Assembly (NCBI GenBank): GCA_029260575.1
Contig: JAJDDB010000002.1
Location: 62,001-126,000, forward strand
Length of the DNA: 64,000 bases
Direction: 5' to 3'
Source: Phycisphaerales bacterium
GTDB taxonomy: Bacteria > Planctomycetota > Phycisphaerae > Phycisphaerales > SM1A02
The notes under the pieces are model-generated. The model searched no databases, had not been told where the DNA came from, and saw only the letters and a list, made by a program, of their open reading frames with translations. Each line of letters starts with the position of its first letter. The first letter of the stretch is position 1. Shown here one piece after another: positions 63,801 to 64,000 of the stretch. The translations under genes and the position numbers were made by a program.

Positions 63801-64000
63801 GCTGTGGGAGGTGATAAATATTATCAGGACGTTCGAATGCTTCGGACTGAGAGAGAGTCGCGACGACCGAACACGGCTCAGAGAGCCGTGCCACCAAGAG
63901 GTGCCATGCCACTACAGATGTAGAGCCACCAAAGATGCAGTGCTACCGCTGTGCGTGTTACCCAACGATGTTGATCATCATTAGTACCGCGACGCCGAGC

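Noticed and set aside
63787-63984. 65-aa plus ORF at the window end
   Set aside because: No family signal or ribosome site; sequence is GCCAC-rich near-repeats.

Overview
The window looks like a chromosomal segment of a planctomycete, most likely of the class Phycisphaerae. The main clue is a secreted metalloprotease ending in a paired C-terminal dockerin/EF-hand-like module with repeated VDVFDLL motifs and NSWG/DAWG ends. Supporting clues are LPS-export genes of unusual size, a very long RseP-type protease, many GTG/TTG starts with 4-nt stop/start overlaps, and tRNA genes without encoded CCA. Taxonomy is inferred from protein style only; no rRNA is present.

Layout. 0-4 kb: a broken glycerophosphodiesterase remnant, tRNA-Leu(CAA) and tRNA-Ala(GGC) each with an intrinsic terminator, a Pmp3-like peptide plus a DUF4112 protein, then a minus-strand operon SGNH protein / 44-aa membrane microprotein / MBOAT acyltransferase beside tRNA-Gly(GCC). 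4-11.4 kb: Nfu_N-domain protein overlapping mutY, a PgpH-like 7TM-HD phosphodiesterase, a lipoprotein, a ROK kinase, gatA and gatC. 11.5-24.2 kb: a plus-strand run with an RND efflux pair, PTS enzyme I, an RNase E/G with an IF2-N-like domain, dxr and rseP. 24.2-34.3 kb: orphan dockerin remnant, aldehyde dehydrogenase, SDR, smpB, secreted metalloprotease, tRNA-Leu(GAG), queE, a ThrE-like exporter, queD, an unknown gene and a lone nuoC. 34.3-39.6 kb: an LPS-export-like operon (esterase, proteasome-like Ser1 hydrolase, kdsC, giant LptC/LptA-like protein). 39.7-49 kb: a nuclease-like secreted protein, a Tat amidase, a split YeeE/YedE transporter, trpB, a basic hypothetical, a 21-bp repeat tract, and a membrane protein / HEPN-like pair. 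48.7-64 kb: NfeD/flotillin operon, hydrolase, OsmC, gluzincin with TPRs, GNAT, NHL-type protein, a chimeric rearrangement ORF, lipoprotein, hppD, apt, cpn10-like, aroA, an MsbA-like ABC transporter, and a secreted protein made of nine heptapeptide repeats.

Most content is housekeeping (tRNA-dependent amidation, isoprenoids, aromatic amino acids, queuosine, trans-translation, envelope biogenesis). The strongest candidate for something little described is the acylation operon at 1.3-3.7 kb: its 44-aa microprotein ends in FRYQGF, matching the FxYxxF C-terminus of DltX, and it sits between an SGNH enzyme and an MBOAT enzyme in a Gram-negative-type genome with no dltA or dltC nearby. Two further items stand out: two separate 21-bp-periodic repeat tracts, and a 59-aa chimera of a GNAT N-terminus and an hppD C-terminus.
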